Position numbers and translations under genes: made by a program
Virus record (IMG/VR): IMGVR_UViG_3300043446_000626
Span: 1-52,333 of that record
Strand: one strand, 5' to 3'
DNA length: 52,333 bases
Source of the DNA: a virus
Shown: in pieces, positions 51,104 to 52,333 of the stretch
Layout of the letters: every line of letters begins with the position of its first letter
Position numbering within the stretch: the stretch's first letter is position 1
Notes under the pieces: generated by a model
The model's database searches: none
Seen by the model: only the letters and a program-made list of their open reading frames with translations
What the model was told of the DNA's origin: nothing

Positions 51104-51856
51104 ATGGGAACCTACTCCTCCGCCACTCGGCAGGGCGCTTATGAGCCGTTTGACCTTCAGGTCTCTCGCAATCAAGTTGACGGCCATACCGGCATAGAAA
51201 TTTTTGGTTACACGCCCAACATCGCAAACACTGCTTTTGGTCCTATGTGGGAAGGCCAAACGCAATCGGGCGGTTTGTACACCCCCCCTTCTTCGGCTGC
51301 GCCTTTGGTGTTGGTCAGTAGTTCCGCATCCGACACCACTGCATTGAGTGTGCGGATTGAAGGTTGTGGCGCCGGATTTGCGCCACTGTCTGAGACCATC
51401 GCCCTCAATGGCACGACCAACGTCACCACCACAAATTCGTTTCTTCGCATCAACACAATGTATGTGACCAACGGAACGAATGTTGGCACGATTACGGCGA
51501 AGATCAGTTCGACGACTTATGCACAGATTAACCCCGGTGTTGGTCAGACGCAGATGTCGATTTACACCGTTCCGGCGGGGTACACATTTTACTTGTCGTA
51601 CACCCAATACGATGCCGCCATTGGGTTTACATCTAGCGCATATATGACGGCCCAAGAGTACAACAAGGACAATGTGTCAGGCGCGATCACAGTGACGCAT
51701 CAGACCGTGTTTGTGCAAAAGCAAGAGACTCCGTTCACTGCGCCAATTGCTCACACCGAAAAAACTGACATTCAGTTTTGCGTGAAGTCCAGTTCTGGTG
51801 GCCCATTGACTTGCAGTATGTATGCCGGTGGAATTCTGATCAAAAACCCGGATTGA
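51104..51856 (+). CDS. Beta-rich virion protein
   Basis: A 250-aa protein with mainly beta-strand, Thr/Ser-rich sequence (GTYSSATRQGAYEPFDLQV, VRIEGCGAGFAPLSETIAL, AGYTFYLSYTQYDAAIG). The opening resembles phage head or tail decoration proteins with an N-terminal particle-binding segment. No enzyme motif. It precedes the DUF6321-like gene and adaptor 1. Confidence 0.6.
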   Translation: MGTYSSATRQGAYEPFDLQVSRNQVDGHTGIEIFGYTPNIANTAFGPMWEGQTQSGGLYTPPSSAAPLVLVSSSASDTTALSVRIEGCGAGFAPLSETIALNGTTNVTTTNSFLRINTMYVTNGTNVGTITAKISSTTYAQINPGVGQTQMSIYTVPAGYTFYLSYTQYDAAIGFTSSAYMTAQEYNKDNVSGAITVTHQTVFVQKQETPFTAPIAHTEKTDIQFCVKSSSGGPLTCSMYAGGILIKNPD

Positions 51857-51858
51857 TC

Positions 51859-52263
51859 ATGCCTGCCAAGTCAAAAGCCCAGTTCAGGCTAATGAAGGCG
51901 GCGGAGCACAACCCCGAGTTCGCCAAAAAGGTCGGCATTAGCCCGAAAGTTGCTGCTGAGTACACGCAGTCCAACGTGAAAGGACGTTCTTATGGTCACC
52001 TCCCTGTTACAAAGGCTGAAGGCGGCCCTTCTCTCTCTGTGGGAAAAGGTGAAAAACTTCCGGTCTCGCAAGGCGCAGGACTGACTCAGAAGGGTCGGGA
52101 CAAAATAAACCGCGAGACAGGCAGCAATTTGAAGGCTCCGCAGCCCCAAGGAGGACCTCGGAAGGACTCTTTCTGCGCCCGGATGCGTCCGATTGCCGAG
52201 AAAAGTGAGCCTGGAAGCCGCGCAAGGGCTTCAATGAAGCGTTGGAAGTGCTCAGGCTTCTGA
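51859..52263 (+). CDS. DUF6321-like small basic protein
   Basis: A 134-aa protein. The N-terminus KSKAQFRLMKAAEHNPEFAK followed by KVGISPKVAAEY is a frequent start of small basic phage proteins. The C-terminus RKDSFCARMRPIAEKS and SRARASMKRWKC fits the DUF6321 pattern. It stands directly before adaptor 1, as the DUF5872-like protein stands before adaptor 2. Basic charge hints at DNA contact. Its 3' end is duplicated at the window start. Confidence 0.7.
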   Translation: MPAKSKAQFRLMKAAEHNPEFAKKVGISPKVAAEYTQSNVKGRSYGHLPVTKAEGGPSLSVGKGEKLPVSQGAGLTQKGRDKINRETGSNLKAPQPQGGPRKDSFCARMRPIAEKSEPGSRARASMKRWKCSGF

Positions 52264-52333
52264 AGGAGATCAAATGTCCTACTCAGACACCTACGGACAG
52301 GTCTTCAATGTCCAGACGCTGATCGACCATGCC
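52207..52333. repeat. Contig-end overlap (copy 2 of 127-bp terminal repeat)
   Basis: Identical to bases 1-127. It joins the DUF6321-like gene to the adaptor gene when the ends are merged. Confidence 0.9.
52274..52333 (+). CDS. 5' end of adaptor 1 (duplicate of 68-127)
   Basis: The first 20 codons of the adaptor gene that is complete at 68-1150. It is cut by the window end and is not a separate gene. Confidence 0.85.
   Translation, partial: MSYSDTYGQVFNVQTLIDHA

Noticed and set aside
52207-52333. True direct terminal repeat of the virion DNA
   Set aside because: The length equals a typical k-mer and the repeat lies across a gene junction far from the terminase genes; an assembly overlap is simpler.

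Overview
The window is one complete genome of a tailed double-stranded DNA phage (Caudoviricetes), opened at an arbitrary point. Bases 1-127 are repeated exactly at 52207-52333, and the repeat spans the end of one gene and the start of the next. A length of 127 is a common assembler k-mer, so this looks like a circular contig with a unit of 52,206 bp rather than a biological terminal repeat. There is a terminase pair, portal, scaffold, HK97-type capsid, two SU10-type head-tail adaptors, a nozzle-like tail protein and fibres, but no sheath and no recognisable classical tape measure. A short-tailed (podovirus-like) particle fits best. G+C is moderately high. The YdaS-like regulator with DUF1376 and DUF6475 replication proteins recalls phages and prophages of Betaproteobacteria (Burkholderiales); the host is an inference. 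I see no integrase, DNA polymerase, RNA polymerase, CRISPR array or tRNA.

Layout. (1) Late genes, all rightward, run from 35580 through the circle junction to 23022: TerS, TerL with an intein, a PcfJ-type polyvalent protein, portal, a GroES-like co-chaperonin, scaffold, capsid, small structural proteins, adaptor 1, fibres, a lysis cassette (7388-9515), adaptor 2, nozzle and four large proteins that are probably internal or ejected. A UUCG-loop terminator at 23062-23086 closes the block. (2) A leftward operon of 12 mostly tiny, overlapping genes (26729 to 23085) includes a PD-(D/E)XK exonuclease and an SSB-like protein. (3) A rightward early operon (26833-35323) starts with a YdaS/Cro-like regulator and carries DUF1376 and DUF6475 replication proteins, RusA, a glycosyltransferase, a Ref-like HNH nuclease and many small proteins. 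It ends in a tiny exported cysteine-rich peptide.

The most notable item is in terL. An intein with all visible splicing residues intact interrupts the conserved nuclease motif. Its middle, in the TerL frame, is featureless sequence, because the same DNA encodes a complete HNH homing endonuclease in another frame with its own strong ribosome binding site and ATG. The endonuclease is therefore nested out of frame inside the intein while the host frame stays open. Three other homing-type endonucleases (two GIY-YIG, one endonuclease VII-like) sit in the structural genes.

The second notable item is regulatory. An 11-bp dyad of the form AAC-N5-GTT occurs as a tandem pair at the early switch, before four early genes and before terS. 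In the four early copies it overlaps an extended -10 box and lies 10-11 bp before a conserved CACTGCA, followed by a start-linked GGTAACTGA leader. This looks like a phage-wide operator/promoter cassette, possibly read by the YdaS-like protein.
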